DNA of 64,000 nucleotides from Rhynchopus euleeides. Lineage: Eukaryota > Euglenozoa > Diplonemea > Diplonemida > Diplonemidae. A model generated the notes under the pieces. The model saw nothing but the letters and a program-made list of their open reading frames with translations. It was not told the DNA's origin and ran no database searches. The stretch lies in NCBI GenBank assembly GCA_963210315.1, contig OY723287.1, positions 744,001 through 808,000 on the forward strand, written 5' to 3'. The position numbers and the translations under genes are program-made. Shown here in pieces: positions 1-10,888 of the stretch; the first letter of the stretch is position 1; every line of letters starts with the position of its first letter.

Positions 1-2442
1 GCAAGCAGAAAAATGACTACCTAATTTGGCTCGTGGAATCCACGATGGCCATTATTTCGCACTGAATCGTCAATCTAAGCATGTTCCTGCCCTCATTTCG
101 CCAGACCCCATTCACTGCTCAGCAAGAAGTCTCGGTAATCCGACGACTTTGCGAAATCGAGGCTCATCCGAGGTGAAAAATCACGAAAAATCGCATTGTC
201 TTTTTCCCGTACAAAACCGTGAAAAACCAAGTGTCACCCAATGGGAAATCTATTTTTTGACTTTTTTTGTGGAATCGGATTCCACTCGGTTTTTCGATTC
301 CGGAATCGGATTCTCGATTCCAGGAATCCGATTCCCTGCAGCCCATGGGGTGGATTTCGGTCGCCCACCAAAAATCCATTTTATGGCCCAGATTCGCGAA
401 AAAAATACAACTAAAAAAACGCAAGCAGAAAAATGACTACCTAATTTGGCTCGTGGAATCCACGATGGCCATTATTTCGCACTGAATCGTCAATCTAAGC
501 ATGTTCCTGCCCTCATTTCGCCAGACCCCATTCACTGCTCAGCAAGAAGTCTCGGTAATCCGACGACTTTGCGAAATCGAGGCTCATCCGAGGTGAAAAA
601 TCACGAAAAATCGCATTGTCTTTTTCCCGTACAAAACCATGAAAAACCAAGTGTCACCCAATGGGAAATCTATTTTTTGACTTTTTTTGTGGAATCGGAT
701 TCCACTCGGTTTTTCGATTCCGGAATCGGATTCTCGATTCCAGGAATCCGATTCCCTGCAGCCCATGGGGTGGATTTCGGTCGCCCACCAAAATCCATTT
801 TATGGCCCAGATTCGCGAAAAAAATACAACTAAAAAAACGCAAGCAGAAAAATGACTACCTAATTTGGCTCGCGGAATCCACGATGACCATTATTTCGCA
901 CTGAATCGTCAATCTAAGCATGTTCCTGCCCTCATTTCGCCAGACCCCATTCACTGCTCAGCAAGAAGTCTCGGTAATCCGACGACTTTGCGAAATCGAG
1001 GCTCATCCGAGGTGAAAAATCACGAAAAATCGCATTGTCTTTTTCCCGTACAAAACCATGAAAAACCAAGTGTCACCCAATGGGAAATCTATTTTTTGAC
1101 TTTTTTTGTGGAATCGGATTCCACTCGGTTTTTCGATTCCGGAATCGGATTCTCGATTCCAGGAATCCGATTCCCTGCAGCCCATGGGGTGGATTTCGGT
1201 CGCCCACCAAAATCCATTTTATGGCCCAGATTCGCGAAAAAAATACAACTAAAAAAACGCAAGCAGAAAAATGACTACCTAATTTGGCTCGCGGAATCCA
1301 CGATGACCATTATTTCGCACTGAATCGTCAATCTAAGCATGTTCCTGCCCTCATTTCGCCAGACCCCATTCACTGCTCAGCAAGAAGTCTCGGTAATCCG
1401 ACGACTTTGCGAAATCGAGGCTCATCCGAGGTGAAAAATCACGAAAAATCGCATTGTCTTTTTCCCGTACAAAACCATGAAAAACCAAGTGTCACCCAAT
1501 GGGAAATCTATTTTTTGACTTTTTTTGTGGAATCGGATTCCACTCGGTTTTTCGATTCCGGAATCGGATTCTCGATTCCAGGAATCCGATTCCCTGCAGC
1601 CCATGGGGTGGATTTCGGTCGCCCACCAAAATCCATTTTATGGCCCAGATTCGCGAAAAAAATACAACTAAAAAAACGCAAGCAGAAAAATGACTACCTA
1701 ATTTGGCTCGCGGAATCCACGATGACCATTATTTCGCACTGAATCGTCAATCTAAGCATGTTCCTGCCCTCATTTCGCCAGACCCCATTCACTGCTCAGC
1801 AAGAAGTCTCGGTAATCCGACGACTTTGCGAAATCGAGGCTCATCCGAGGTGAAAAATCACGAAAAATCGCATTGTCTTTTTCCCGTACAAAACCATGAA
1901 AAACCAAGTGTCACCCAATGGGAAATCTATTTTTTGACTTTTTTTGTGGAATCGGATTCCACTCGGTTTTTCGATTCCGGAATCGGATTCTCGATTCCAG
2001 GAATCCGATTCCCTGCAGCCCATGGGGTGGATTTCGGTCGCCCACCAAAATCCATTTTATGGCCCAGATTCGCGAAAAAAATACAACTAAAAAAACGCAA
2101 GCAGAAAAATGACTACCTAATTTGGCTCGCGGAATCCACGATGACCATTATTTCGCACTGAATCGTCAATCTAAGCATGTTCCTGCCCTCATTTCGCCAG
2201 ACCCCATTCACTGCTCAGCAAGAAGTCTCGGTAATCCGACGACTTTGCGAAATCGAGGCTCATCCGAGGTGAAAAATCACGAAAAATCGCATTGTCTTTT
2301 TCCCGTACAAAACCATGAAAAACCAAGTGTCACCCAATGGGAAATCTATTTTTTGACTTTTTTTGTGGAATCGGATTCCACTCGGTTTTTCGATTCCGGA
2401 ATCGGATTCTCGATTCCAGGAATCCGATTCCCTGCAGCCCAT
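1..2442. repeat. 419-base tandem repeat, about 5.8 copies
   Basis: Near-identical units start at about 1, 421, 840, 1259, 1678 and 2097. The first is 420 bases and the others 419. Copies differ by only a few substitutions, so the array is recent or homogenised. Each unit contains GGAATCGGATTCC-type inverted repeats and the 13-base motif CGCATTGTCTTTT. The stretch reading CACCCAATGGGAAATC and then TTTTTTGACTTTTTT resembles the arms of the large palindrome at 8836-8872, so the unit seems to include a piece of that element. The last unit breaks off at the sequence CAGCCCATG, exactly where the 18-base minisatellite begins. The array continues off the left edge. Open frames inside it are repeat by-products. 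Confidence 0.95.
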
Positions 2443-3650
2443 GTCAGTTGGATGTCAAATGTCAGTTGCAGGTCAAATGTCAGTTGAATGTCAAATGTCA
2501 GTTGGATCACAAATGTCAGTTGGATGTCAAATGTCAGTTGCAGGTCAAATGTCAGTTGAAGCGGAAATGTCAGTTGGATGTCAAATGTCAGTTGGATGTC
2601 AAATGTCAGTTGCAGGTCAAATGTCAGTTTGATGTCAAATGTCAGTTGGATCTCAAATGTCAGTTGCAGGTCAAATGTCAGTTGGATCACAAATGTCAGT
2701 TGCAGGTCAAATGTCAGTTGCAGGTCAAATGTCAGTTGGATGTCAAATGTCAGTTGCAGGTCAAATGTCAGTTGCAGGTCAAATGTCAGTTTGATGTCAA
2801 ATGTCAGTTGGATCTCAAATGTCAGTTGCAGGTCAAATGTCAGTTGAATGTCAAATGTCAGTTGGATCACAAATGTCAGTTGGATGTCAAATGTCAGTTG
2901 CAGGTCACATGTCAGTTGAAGCGGAAATGTCAGTTGGATGTCAAATGTCAGTTTGATGTCAAATGTCAGTTGGATCTCAAATGTCAGTTGCAGGTCAAAT
3001 GTCAGTTTGATGTCAAATGTCAGTTGGATCTCAAATATCAGTTGAATGTCAAATGTCAGTTGGATCACAAATGTCAGTTGGATGTCAAATGTCAGTTTGA
3101 TGTCAAATGTCAGTTGGATCTCAAATGTCAGTTGGATCACAAATGTCAGTTGCAGGTCAAATGTCAGTTTGATGTCAAATGTCAGTTGCAGGTCAAATGT
3201 CAGTTGGATGTCAAATGTCAGTTGCAGGTCAAATGTCAGTTTGATGTCAACTGTCAGTTGCAGGTCAAATGTCAGTTGAATCGCAACTGTCAGTTGAGCA
3301 GGCAATGTCAGTTGAAGCGGGAATGTCAGTTCAACGGGAAATGTCAGTTGAATCGCAAATGTCAGTTGAACAGGAAATGTCAGTTGAAGCGGGAATGTCA
3401 GTTGAACGGGAAATGTCAGTTCAACGGGAAATGTCAGTTGAATCGCAAATGTCAGTTGAACAGGTAATGTCAGTTGAAGCGGGAATGTCAGTTCAACGGG
3501 AAATGTCAGTTGAATCGCAAATCTCAGTTGAACAGGAAATGTCAGTTGAAGCGGAAATGTCAGCTGAACAGGAAATGTCAGTTCAACGGGAAATGTCAGT
3601 TGAATCGCAAATGTCAGTTCAACGGGAAATGTCAGTTGAACGGGAAATGT
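2443..3650. repeat. 18-base minisatellite, left array
   Basis: About 67 tandem 18-base units begin ATGTCAGTTG. To about 3270 the variable half is mostly GATGTCAA, CAGGTCAA, GATCACAA or GATCTCAA. From there to 3650 it is GAATCGCAA, GAACAGGAA, GAAGCGGGA or CAACGGGAA types. The period is divisible by three and the unit is poor in stop codons, so long frames stay open on both strands (six-residue repeats such as KCQLDV or MSVGCQ). I see no evidence that these are translated. The array forms the outer end of the left palindrome arm. Confidence 0.95.
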
Positions 3651-4824
3651 CTGTCGGCCGTGATTCTACAACACAGTGTGCAGCACCCACCCCCCACCCC
3701 ACCAGTCGCCCCTCCGATGACATCTGACAGTCACGACATGTCCCCGGTGAGGTCACCCAAGGTCCACAACTTCGTCTGCAATGTGCCAAAACGGCCAAAA
3801 TAATTTTCGTGACACATTTTTTAGCTGACAAGGAGGGGGTTATGCCTTCTCTATCAAAATGGCGTGTCTGCGACTCTGAGGCAATATCCCACCGTCTACC
3901 TACGTCTACCTACGTCTACCACCCAAAAATGGTGATTTTCACACAGAAACACCCCAGAATGGGCCATCTGGGGACGAAAATCTTAGTCTACACCCTCAGA
4001 AAGGGCCTAGATGGGCCAAAAACTGGTTTTTTGATTTTTGGGCCCTCTCCAAGGGGGTCTGGAGGGGGTACCGAGTGGAAATATCGGGAAATGGCCATGT
4101 TCTCACCCAAATTGGCTGAAAAATCAAAAAATGCGTTTTTCTGGGCAAAAATCGAGCATTCCTGGGATGTAGACTAAGGTAGACGTAGGTTTTTGTCCAT
4201 TTTGGGGTCACCTGGTGGGTTAGCTGGCGAGTAGTTGTCCAAAATCGTCGAAATTAATTTTCGTCACAGCTTTTTCCTGGATGGGCCTCCTCTAGAAAAC
4301 GAGGTGCCGACCAACACCCAGCCCAGCCCACGTCGAACCTCCTATCGCGCATGTACTAGACTTCATTCTGAACCAAACGGGCAGCATCTCGAGTTCAAAC
4401 GGGCATGTACTGGACTTCATTCAGCACATAGGCTGCAGCGGATGCCAAATCCTGGATTTGGGATTCCAAATCCGCCCAACTGGATCTGAAATCCAAAAAA
4501 AGTCAAAGGGGGCCCTCGCTACGAGTCACTGTGAGTCACGAGTCGTCAGTTGTCAGCCAAACATGGCTGACTTCTCACTTTTTCTCACTCAGTCACACTT
4601 GGTAGCGAGGGCCCCCAAAAAATAGATCTTCCATTGGGTGACACTTTTTTTCCAAGTTTACCACGGGCAAAAAATACTATTTATTCATGGTATGACAAAG
4701 GTCTTAATAAGAAAAGGATCTTTTCACTTCTTTCTTAAGACGTCTTAATGCAGGTGCTGCATTAAATTTCTTAAATTAATGACCCCCATTATTTTTAAGA
4801 AATGCAGGATTTCTTACTGGGGGG
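3651..4824. repeat. Left palindrome arm, non-satellite part
   Basis: This stretch has no gene. Its reverse complement lies at 8628-9714, with short pieces at 6988-7042 and 5278-5316. It includes tandem CTACCTACGT motifs near 3897 and a 109-base inserted element at 4508-4616. It also carries the TTAA at 4735-4738, which is the unoccupied equivalent of the piggyBac-like insertion site in the other arm. The inner end reads AAGAAATGCAGGATTTCTTA and then runs into poly-G. Confidence 0.85.
4508..4616. mobile_element. 109-base miniature inverted-repeat element, copy 1 (3-base target duplication AAA)
   Basis: The ends read GGGGGCCCTCGCTAC and GTAGCGAGGGCCCCC, a perfect 15-base inverted repeat. AAA flanks both sides (4505-4507 and 4617-4619). 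The corresponding place in the opposite palindrome arm (about 8855-8875) lacks the element and one AAA, so insertion after arm duplication is directly visible. A related copy of the same length lies at 8734. The G-rich ends and 3-base duplication are compatible with a PIF/Harbinger-type non-autonomous element, although AAA is not the usual TWA target. There is no coding capacity. Confidence 0.88.
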
Positions 4825-5277
4825 GGGCAAATACAAGGGTATACTCTTCTATTCACCGTGCCAGCTTACGTAATTCAGGGTTTTCAAAAAATTGTTTTTT
4901 AGCTGAAAAGTTGTCTAGTATGCAAATACAAGAGTATGTACTCTTGTATTTGCATACTAGAAATGTGGCCTCCGGGTGGGCCCTCATGGGGCAGCGGCGC
5001 CGAAGAGACAATACGAGCGTCCTCTTGGCCTTTCCCACCCCGAGGCGACTCCCACCCGACCGTGACGACTCCAGACAGGAGGCCCACTGGCCTGGGGGAG
5101 GTCATTGGAAGTACAAAATACGATGAACACCCCACAAAAGTTCTCCAAAAGTCTAGTATGCAAATACAAGAGTATACTCTTGTATTTGCTCGGTGAACTT
5201 TTTAAAATCGCGATTTCTGGAGTACTCTTGTATTAGCATATACCCTTGTATTTGCATATACTCTTGTATTTGCCCCC
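4825..5277. mobile_element. Foldback element (CAAATACAAG family), copy 1; loop of the palindrome
   Basis: The ends are poly-G then CAAATACAAGGGTATACTC on the left, and ACTCTTGTATTTG then poly-C on the right, as inverted repeats. A perfect palindrome of 22-base arms lies at 4915-4960 (CTAGTATGCAAATACAAGAG and its complement), and a second, shorter one lies near 5152-5190. A highly similar copy in the same orientation is at about 10413-10888. The middle 250 bases are GC-rich with no credible gene. I infer a non-autonomous foldback transposon. Confidence 0.8.
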
Positions 5278-5316
5278 CCCCAGTAAGAAATCCTGCATTT
5301 CTTAAATATAATGGGG

Positions 5317-6987
5317 CATGGTTGCATAGCGGCCGTTTTAAAAAATCCCTTGTATTTTGTGGACTTGCAAAAACGGCCGCTGATTTTCAGCATTTTAAAA
5401 AACGGCCGTTTTTTTTACCTGGGAATTTTGTATGGGGCGTGGGTCAGCAGGCGAGATCCCACCACCAGGAGTGCCTCCCCACTGCAAGGGATACCCTGCA
5501 GCAAGCATTGTGAGCGCGCCTTCAAGTATGATGCGAAGAGTTCAGACTTCGTGGACCACTTTGACGGACCGCGCCATATCAAGAAGAAGAACGCAGCGTT
5601 GAAAGTGCAGAGCCAGGGAAATAGCTGGCTCTCGGAGTGCGATACCCTCAGTGGCAGGCTTGCAACTTCGGATCGCCCGGGGTGCGTTGTTCACCGGATC
5701 ACCGGCTGGCATGGTGCATGATGCTGTCAAGAAGTGTGTCCCGAGGAGGGGCTGAACATGGTTGCGGCCAATCTAGGCACGTGTGTCGTGGATGACCGTG
5801 CAGGCAGAGGTGGTGTCGCTCACTGGCATCAGGGCTCTTCCGACAGAGCTTTCCCTTGATCTCGGCGACAGCCCCGGATGAGAAGGACACCGCCTTCGCT
5901 GATTTATTCCCGAAGGCACGGGCGATCATCCCGGGCAATATGCAGCACCAGCTGGATGGGTTCACGACCGCACTGGCGCTGAAGGATGTGCTGTGCCACA
6001 TCTCTGACGCAGCTGAGAGGGAGAAGCAGGCGAGCAAGACGGCACCACCGGCCGTGCGATCCCGCTTCTCTCCGACACACACTACCTGCACCGCTTGAGT
6101 GGATCTGCACCTTGCACCACGTCCCCGGGCATTTATACAATCTTCCGGGCCCGCTGCAGGACAGCGGCCCTGCTACGTGTCGTCGCTTCTGCGGTTGGCA
6201 GAGATGCCCACGAAATCGCTGGGCTCGAGTCCCACCCGCAGGCCGCCGTCCGCCTGACGGCACCCCTCGCATCGCTGCTCCAGAAGTACTGCGATGCGCA
6301 GCTGGGTGTGCCAACGGCGTGCCCCTGTCGACGCAGTGTACACCGACATTGAGAATGTCATCGAGAAAGTGTCTGAGGTGGGGAAGTACGACCCCCCAGT
6401 GCCCCTGGCAGGGGAGCTGGCCTGGGCTGGCGACCGCATGCGCAGAAGGTGGGACGGCACGGAATCAGGGAAGTCCTTCTGGTTTGCGGTCCGCCGTCTG
6501 TGCCCGAGCGCGTGCGGCCGCATGAGTCGTAGGGGTGTCAGAACTCCGGTGCCACCTCCCCTCTGTTTCGGGGAGGTCACGAGCAGGGCCTGGGTGATCT
6601 ACGACTAGGCCACCACGTTCCGAGGGTGTGCTGGATTTCTCGGACAACCCGGGGGCGAACCGGGCTGCTACACTCCTCTCTGCTCTCGGGTGTCTGCTGC
6701 TTGTCGAGCGACAGGCAGGGCGGAAGCCATTTTTCTTTGTACAGTCGACAGAGAATCGCAGTGCCCAATGTCATGTGCAGGCAACAGGGAGTTGTCAAGT
6801 GTGTTTCCTCAGCTCGGTACGGTAAGCAGGAGGCGAATCTCCAAAGGAAAATAGGAGGGGGAAAAAAACGGCCGTTTTTTCGCCAACAAAACATGAAAAC
6901 GGCCGTTTATATATTTCGGTAGCGGGAACTGAGGTAGTGAATTCTCAGAAAATCCACTCCCTCCATGACGGCCGTTATGACACTATG
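5317..6987. mobile_element. Degenerate hAT-like element inserted in the right palindrome arm
   Basis: The ends CATGGTTGCATAGCGGCCG and (reverse complement of the right end) CATAGTGTCATAACGGCCG match at 15 of 19 positions. ATGGGG flanks both sides (5311-5316 and 6988-6993). The opposite arm at 4780-4793 shows the uninterrupted site. Several CGGCCG motifs sit near both ends (about 5330, 5373, 5401, 6867, 6899 and 6969), like subterminal transposase sites in hAT elements. The element is about 1.67 kb and holds only broken reading frames. The hAT assignment is inferred from the end sequence, the near 6-8 base duplication and a possible zinc finger. A full 8-base duplication is not exact. Confidence 0.6.
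5460..6608 (+). pseudogene. Possible decayed transposase gene
   Basis: Codon-like GC-rich sequence lies between the ends of the hAT-like element, but no single frame stays open. The first piece includes CSKHCERAFKYDAKSSDF followed by VDHFDGPRHIKKK. This Cys-Cys then His-His spacing is reminiscent of a BED-type zinc finger at the start of a hAT transposase. Further pieces continue in other frames near 5856-6098 and 6294-6608. I do not recognise the RNase-H core or the C-terminal dimerisation region. The pieces could belong to one transposase broken by frameshifts, but this is only weakly supported. Confidence 0.35.
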
Positions 6988-7042
6988 ATGGGGGTCATTA
7001 ATTTAAGAAATTTAATGCAGCACCTGCATTAAGACGTCTTAA

Positions 7043-8627
7043 CCCTTTAAGTCCCAAGGCGCAATATATTGCGCCTACACTTTCGGTTCACATTTTGTTG
7101 GCACGCATTTTTGTCTTTTTGGCAAACCCTGGGCACCATGAAAAGGGTTTGGACAGTTCTTTTCAAGACAACAAAAATCGACGAGATATCTGTCTGTCGG
7201 TTGCCCGCCGTCACCCCTGAGAATCAGGGCCCAGGTTGGGTTTTCAGGTGAAAACAGCATTCTGGGCCCTTGGCTTTCTGTGCACACCCCAACAAGGTCT
7301 GGCATACTTTGCCGGGGGTCTTTGTGCCCGACCCTGGCCATCCGGTAAAGGGGACTCGAGACCCTTTCTAAGGAAGCAAGACCCGCCCAGATACACCCCG
7401 ATGTGGTGCACGTGTCAACTGAAGGCAAGGGGGTGCCTGATTGTCAATTCCTCGCCTGTCAAATGTACCTGGGACCCCCCGTGTTTAAGTCCCCCCCCCC
7501 CTTGGAGACGATTTTCGGCCGGGGGTGACTTAAACACGGGGGGCGGACCTAAACGCAGGGGGCTTGAACACGGGGGTGGCACGGTGGAGACCAAGAAGAC
7601 CTCTTCCGCTTCCGTCGTAGGGGGGTGATTCTGGTCCGGATGGACTTTTGGCACCCCCCTTTTCGACTCTGACAGCACCTGGAGGGCACCAGGTGGCCTC
7701 GCGGCCACTTGATGACCCTCCAGACCGGCCCACCCCCGTGTTTAGGTCCACCTGTGTTTAGTCCCCTGCCAGACCCCCAGGGGGGGACTTAAACACGGGG
7801 GTAAGGGAGGGGGACTTATACACGGGGGGTCCCAGGTATGGGTGATATCTTATCCGGCTTTGGGCCGTGCCCAGATTGAGCCAAGCTAAACTAGAAGAGT
7901 GTCTGATCTACTTGGGGAGAACATAATCGAGGCGCTTCTCTCTTCCGTGCGCAGTTGCAGCACCGAGTAGTCTGCAATAATACGAGACGAAGGGTGCTGT
8001 CCTCTCTGCGGCGACATCTGGTCGAGAACTCCGAGGAGAGGGTAGACGGACACTGGCTATCGGTGGCGACATCACGGGGTAGTAGAGCGAGCGCATGGCG
8101 ACATCTCTGCGAACACTCTCTCTGGTTCAGCACTGCTGCGAAGCACAACAGTTGCTCTTGCAGCCGTCTGAGACAGACTTCCTGCGAGTGATTGAGGAAA
8201 TAGCCCCTTTTCGGGTGTTTTCCCACGGTTTCAAAGGGAAAATAGGCACTGAACACAGGCAAAAACCGCCTTGCCCATTCAGTGGCTTCATTCTCAGTCT
8301 TTTTGGCCGAACTTTTTTTTCGTCGATGCAATTTGACTCGTTCTTTCCAATAACGCCATCTTCGGATGACTTTTTGGGGAGCCCCGGCACCCAAAAATTT
8401 TTGGTTTCGAAAATATGCCGTTTTTTCACCCTCAAATTCACTGTTTGTTGGCCGTGCGAAAAAAGAGTCATTTTTTTCGGGGCCAAAAAATGGCCATCGT
8501 GGAATCTTTCAGTCAAACGCGTTCATTTACGGCCAGGGTCGGGCAGAAAAACGAAAATTGAAGCAACTTGGTGTCCAAGGAGAAAAATCGGCCAAAATGG
8601 CCCAAAATAGCCTTGGGACTTAAAGGG
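7043..8627. mobile_element. piggyBac-like non-autonomous element with TTAA target duplication
   Basis: Perfect 18-base terminal inverted repeats CCCTTTAAGTCCCAAGGC are flanked by TTAA at 7039-7042 and 8628-8631. The opposite palindrome arm keeps the empty site with a single TTAA at 4735-4738, and the flanking sequence joins exactly. An 18-base palindrome, GGCGCAATATATTGCGCC, overlaps the left end at 7058-7075. TTAA duplication plus CCC-starting ends is the signature of the piggyBac superfamily. The element is 1585 bases. It contains a nested TA-flanked element and no intact transposase, so it must have been mobilised by a transposase made elsewhere. Confidence 0.9.
7468..7836. mobile_element. 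Nested TA-flanked inverted-repeat element
   Basis: This lies inside the piggyBac-like element. The ends CCTGGGACCCCCCGTGTTTA and (reverse complement of the right end) CCTGGGACCCCCCGTGTATA are flanked by TA at 7466-7467 and 7837-7838. Inside are several more direct and inverted copies of an ACTTAAACACGGGGG-like motif. A TA target suggests a Tc1/mariner-type miniature element. It has no coding capacity. Nesting makes it younger than its host element. Confidence 0.8.
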
Positions 8628-8733
8628 TTAAGAAAGAAGTGAAAAGATCCTTTTCTTATTAAGACCTTTGTCATACCATGAATAAATAGTATTTTTTGCC
8701 CGTGGTAAACTTGGAAAAAAAGTGTCACCCAAT

Positions 8734-8842
8734 GGGGGCCTTCGCTACCAAGTGTGACTGAGTGAGAAAAAGTGAGCCACGGCGCACTTCCCCTCACTGG
8801 CTGACGAGCAGTGACGAGTAGTGACTGGTAGCGAGGGCCCCC
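8734..8842. mobile_element. 109-base miniature inverted-repeat element, copy 2 (3-base target duplication AAT)
   Basis: This is the same family and length as the element at 4508, here in the right palindrome arm at a different position. The ends are GGGGGCCTTCGCTACC and GGTAGCGAGGGCCCCC. AAT flanks both sides (8731-8733 and 8843-8845). The left arm reads CTTCCATTGGGTG at the equivalent place (about 4630), which is the exact empty site. The shared CACTTTTTCTCACTCAGTCA stretch in copy 1 confirms the family relationship, although the middle has diverged. Confidence 0.88.
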
Positions 8843-9714
8843 AATGGAAGATCTATTTTTTGACTTTTTTTGGATTTCAGATCCAGTTGGGCGGATTTGG
8901 AATCCCAAATCCAGGATTTGGCATCCGCTGCAGCCTATGTGCTGAATGAAGTCCAGTACATGCCCGTTTGAACTCGAGATGCTGCCCGTTTGGTTCAGAA
9001 TGAAGTCTAGTACATGCGCGATTGGAGGTTCGACGTGGGCTGGGCTGGGTGTTGGTCGGCACCTCGTTTTCTAGAGGAGGCCCATCCAGGAAAAAGCTGT
9101 GACGAAAATTAATTTCGACGATTTTGGACAACTACTCGCCAGCTAACCCACCAGGTGACCCCGAAATGGACAAAAACCTACGTCTACCTTAGTCTACATC
9201 CCAGGAATGCTCGATTTTTGCCCAGAAAAACGCATTTTTTGATTTTTCAGCCAATTTGGGTGAGAACATGGCCATTTACCGATATTTCCACTCGGTACCC
9301 CCTCCAGACCCCCTTGGAGAGGGCCCAAAAATCAAAAAACCAGTTTTTGGCCCATCTAGGCCCTTTCTGAGGGTGTAGACTAAGATTTTCGTCCCCAGAT
9401 GGCCCATTCTGGGGTGTTTCTGTGTGAAAATCACCATTTTTGGGTGGTAGACGTAGGTAGACGTAGGTAGACGGTGGGATATTGCCTCAGAGTCGCAGAC
9501 ACGCCATTTTGATAGAGAAGGCATAACCCCCTCCTTGTCAGCTAAAAAAAGTGTCACGAAAATTATTTTGGCCGTTTTGGCACATTCCAGACGAAGTTGT
9601 GGACCTTGGGTGACCTCACCGGGGACATGTCGTGACTGTCAGATGTCATCGGAGGGGCGACTGGTGGGGTGGGGGGTGGGTGCTGCACACTGTGTTGTAG
9701 AAGCACGGCCGACA

Positions 9715-10412
9715 GACATTTCCCGTTCAACTGACATTTCCCGTTGAACTGACATTCCCGCTTCAACTGACATTACCTGTTCAACTGACATTTGCGATTC
9801 AACTGACATTTCCCGTTGAACTGACATTTCCTGTTCAGCTGACATTTCCGCTTCAACTGACATTTCCTGTTCAACTGAGATTTGCGATTCAACTGACATT
9901 TCCCGTTGAACTGACATTCCCGCTTCAACTGACATTACCTGTTCAACTGACATTTGCGATTCAACTGACAGTTCCTGTTGAACTGACATTTCCTGTTCAA
10001 CTGACATTTGCGATTCAACTGACATTTCCCGTTGAACTGACATTTCCCGTTCAACTGACATTCCCGCTTCAACTGACATTTCCTGTTGAACTGACATTAC
10101 CTGTTCAACTGACATTTGCGATTCAACTGACATTTCCCGTTGAACTGACATTCCCGCTTCAACTGACATTGCCTGCTCAACTGACAGTTGCGATTCAACT
10201 GACATTTGACCTGCAACTGACATTTGACCTGCAACTGACATTTGACATCCAACTGACATTTGACCTGCAACTGACATTTGTGATCCAACTGACATTTGAT
10301 CTGCAACTGACATTTGAGATCCAACTGACATTAGACCTGCAACTGACATTTGAGATCCAACTGACATTTGACATCCAACTGACATTTCCGCTTCAACTGA
10401 CATTTGACCTGC
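9715..10412. repeat. 18-base minisatellite, right array (inverted)
   Basis: About 39 units begin AACTGACATT on this strand, the reverse complement of the left array, with the two variant classes in mirrored order. The E-type variants (CGATTC, CCGCTTC, CTGTTC) come first and the GATCC/GACCTGC types start near 10195. It is shorter than the left array, so copy number has drifted since the arms formed. It stops at CTGCATTTCTTACTGG, where the second foldback copy begins. The open frames here are periodicity effects. Confidence 0.93.
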
Positions 10413-10888
10413 TGCATTTCTTACTGGGGGGGGGCAAATACAAGGGTATACTCTTCTATTCACCGTGCCAGCTTACGTAATTCAGGGTTCTCAAAAAATT
10501 GTTTTTTAGCTGAAAAGTTGTCTACCATGCAAATACAAGAGTATATACTCTTGTATTTGCATACTAGAAATGTGGCCTCCGGGTGGGCCCTCATGGGGCA
10601 GCGGCGCGGAATAGACAATACGAGCGTCCTCTTGGCCTTTCCCACCCCCGAGGCGACTCCCACCCGACCGTGACGACTCCAGACAGGAGGCCCACTGGCC
10701 TGGGGGAGGTCATTGGAAGCACAAAATATGATGAAAACCCCACAAAAGTTCTCCAAAAGTCTAGTATGCAAATACAAGAGTATACTCTTGTATTTGCTCG
10801 GTGAACTTTTTAAAATCGCAATTTCTGGAGTACTCTTGTATTAGCATATACCCTTGTATTTGCATATACTCTTGTATTTGCCCCCCCC
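10413..10888. mobile_element. Foldback element (CAAATACAAG family), copy 2
   Basis: This is nearly identical and in the same orientation as the loop element at 4825-5277, including the poly-G/CAAATACAAG start, the internal palindrome (about 10528-10570) and the TTGTATTTG/poly-C end. The flanks share ATTTCTTACTGG on the left and CCAGTAA on the right. High similarity between the copies suggests recent transposition or gene conversion. Confidence 0.8.

Larger units (their letters stand above)
2443..10412. repeat. Giant inverted repeat (palindrome) with insertions in its arms
   Basis: The left arm (2443-4824) reappears as its reverse complement in the right arm. The right arm is now split into 5278-5316, 6988-7042 and 8628-10412. 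The loop is a foldback element at 4825-5277. Both arms end outwards in 18-base minisatellite of the same two subtypes in mirrored order. The non-satellite part of each arm is about 1.2 kb and nearly identical. Four insertions interrupt the symmetry: a 109-base element in each arm at different sites, and hAT-like and piggyBac-like elements in the right arm only. Because the arms differ by these insertions and by point changes, I infer a real structure rather than an assembly fold-back. No coding gene is recognisable in the arms. Confidence 0.9.

Noticed and set aside
2337-3467. Long plus-strand frame with KCQLDV-like repeats and a minus-strand partner
   Set aside because: It follows from an 18-base period without stop codons, is open on both strands, and has no non-repetitive domain.
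7905-8400. Short frames inside the piggyBac-like element as a transposase
   Set aside because: No DDD catalytic pattern or cysteine-rich C-terminus is visible, and the frames are short and overlapping.
2443-10412. Palindrome as an assembly or library artefact
   Set aside because: The arms carry different insertions with target duplications and different satellite lengths, which an artefactual mirror would not show.
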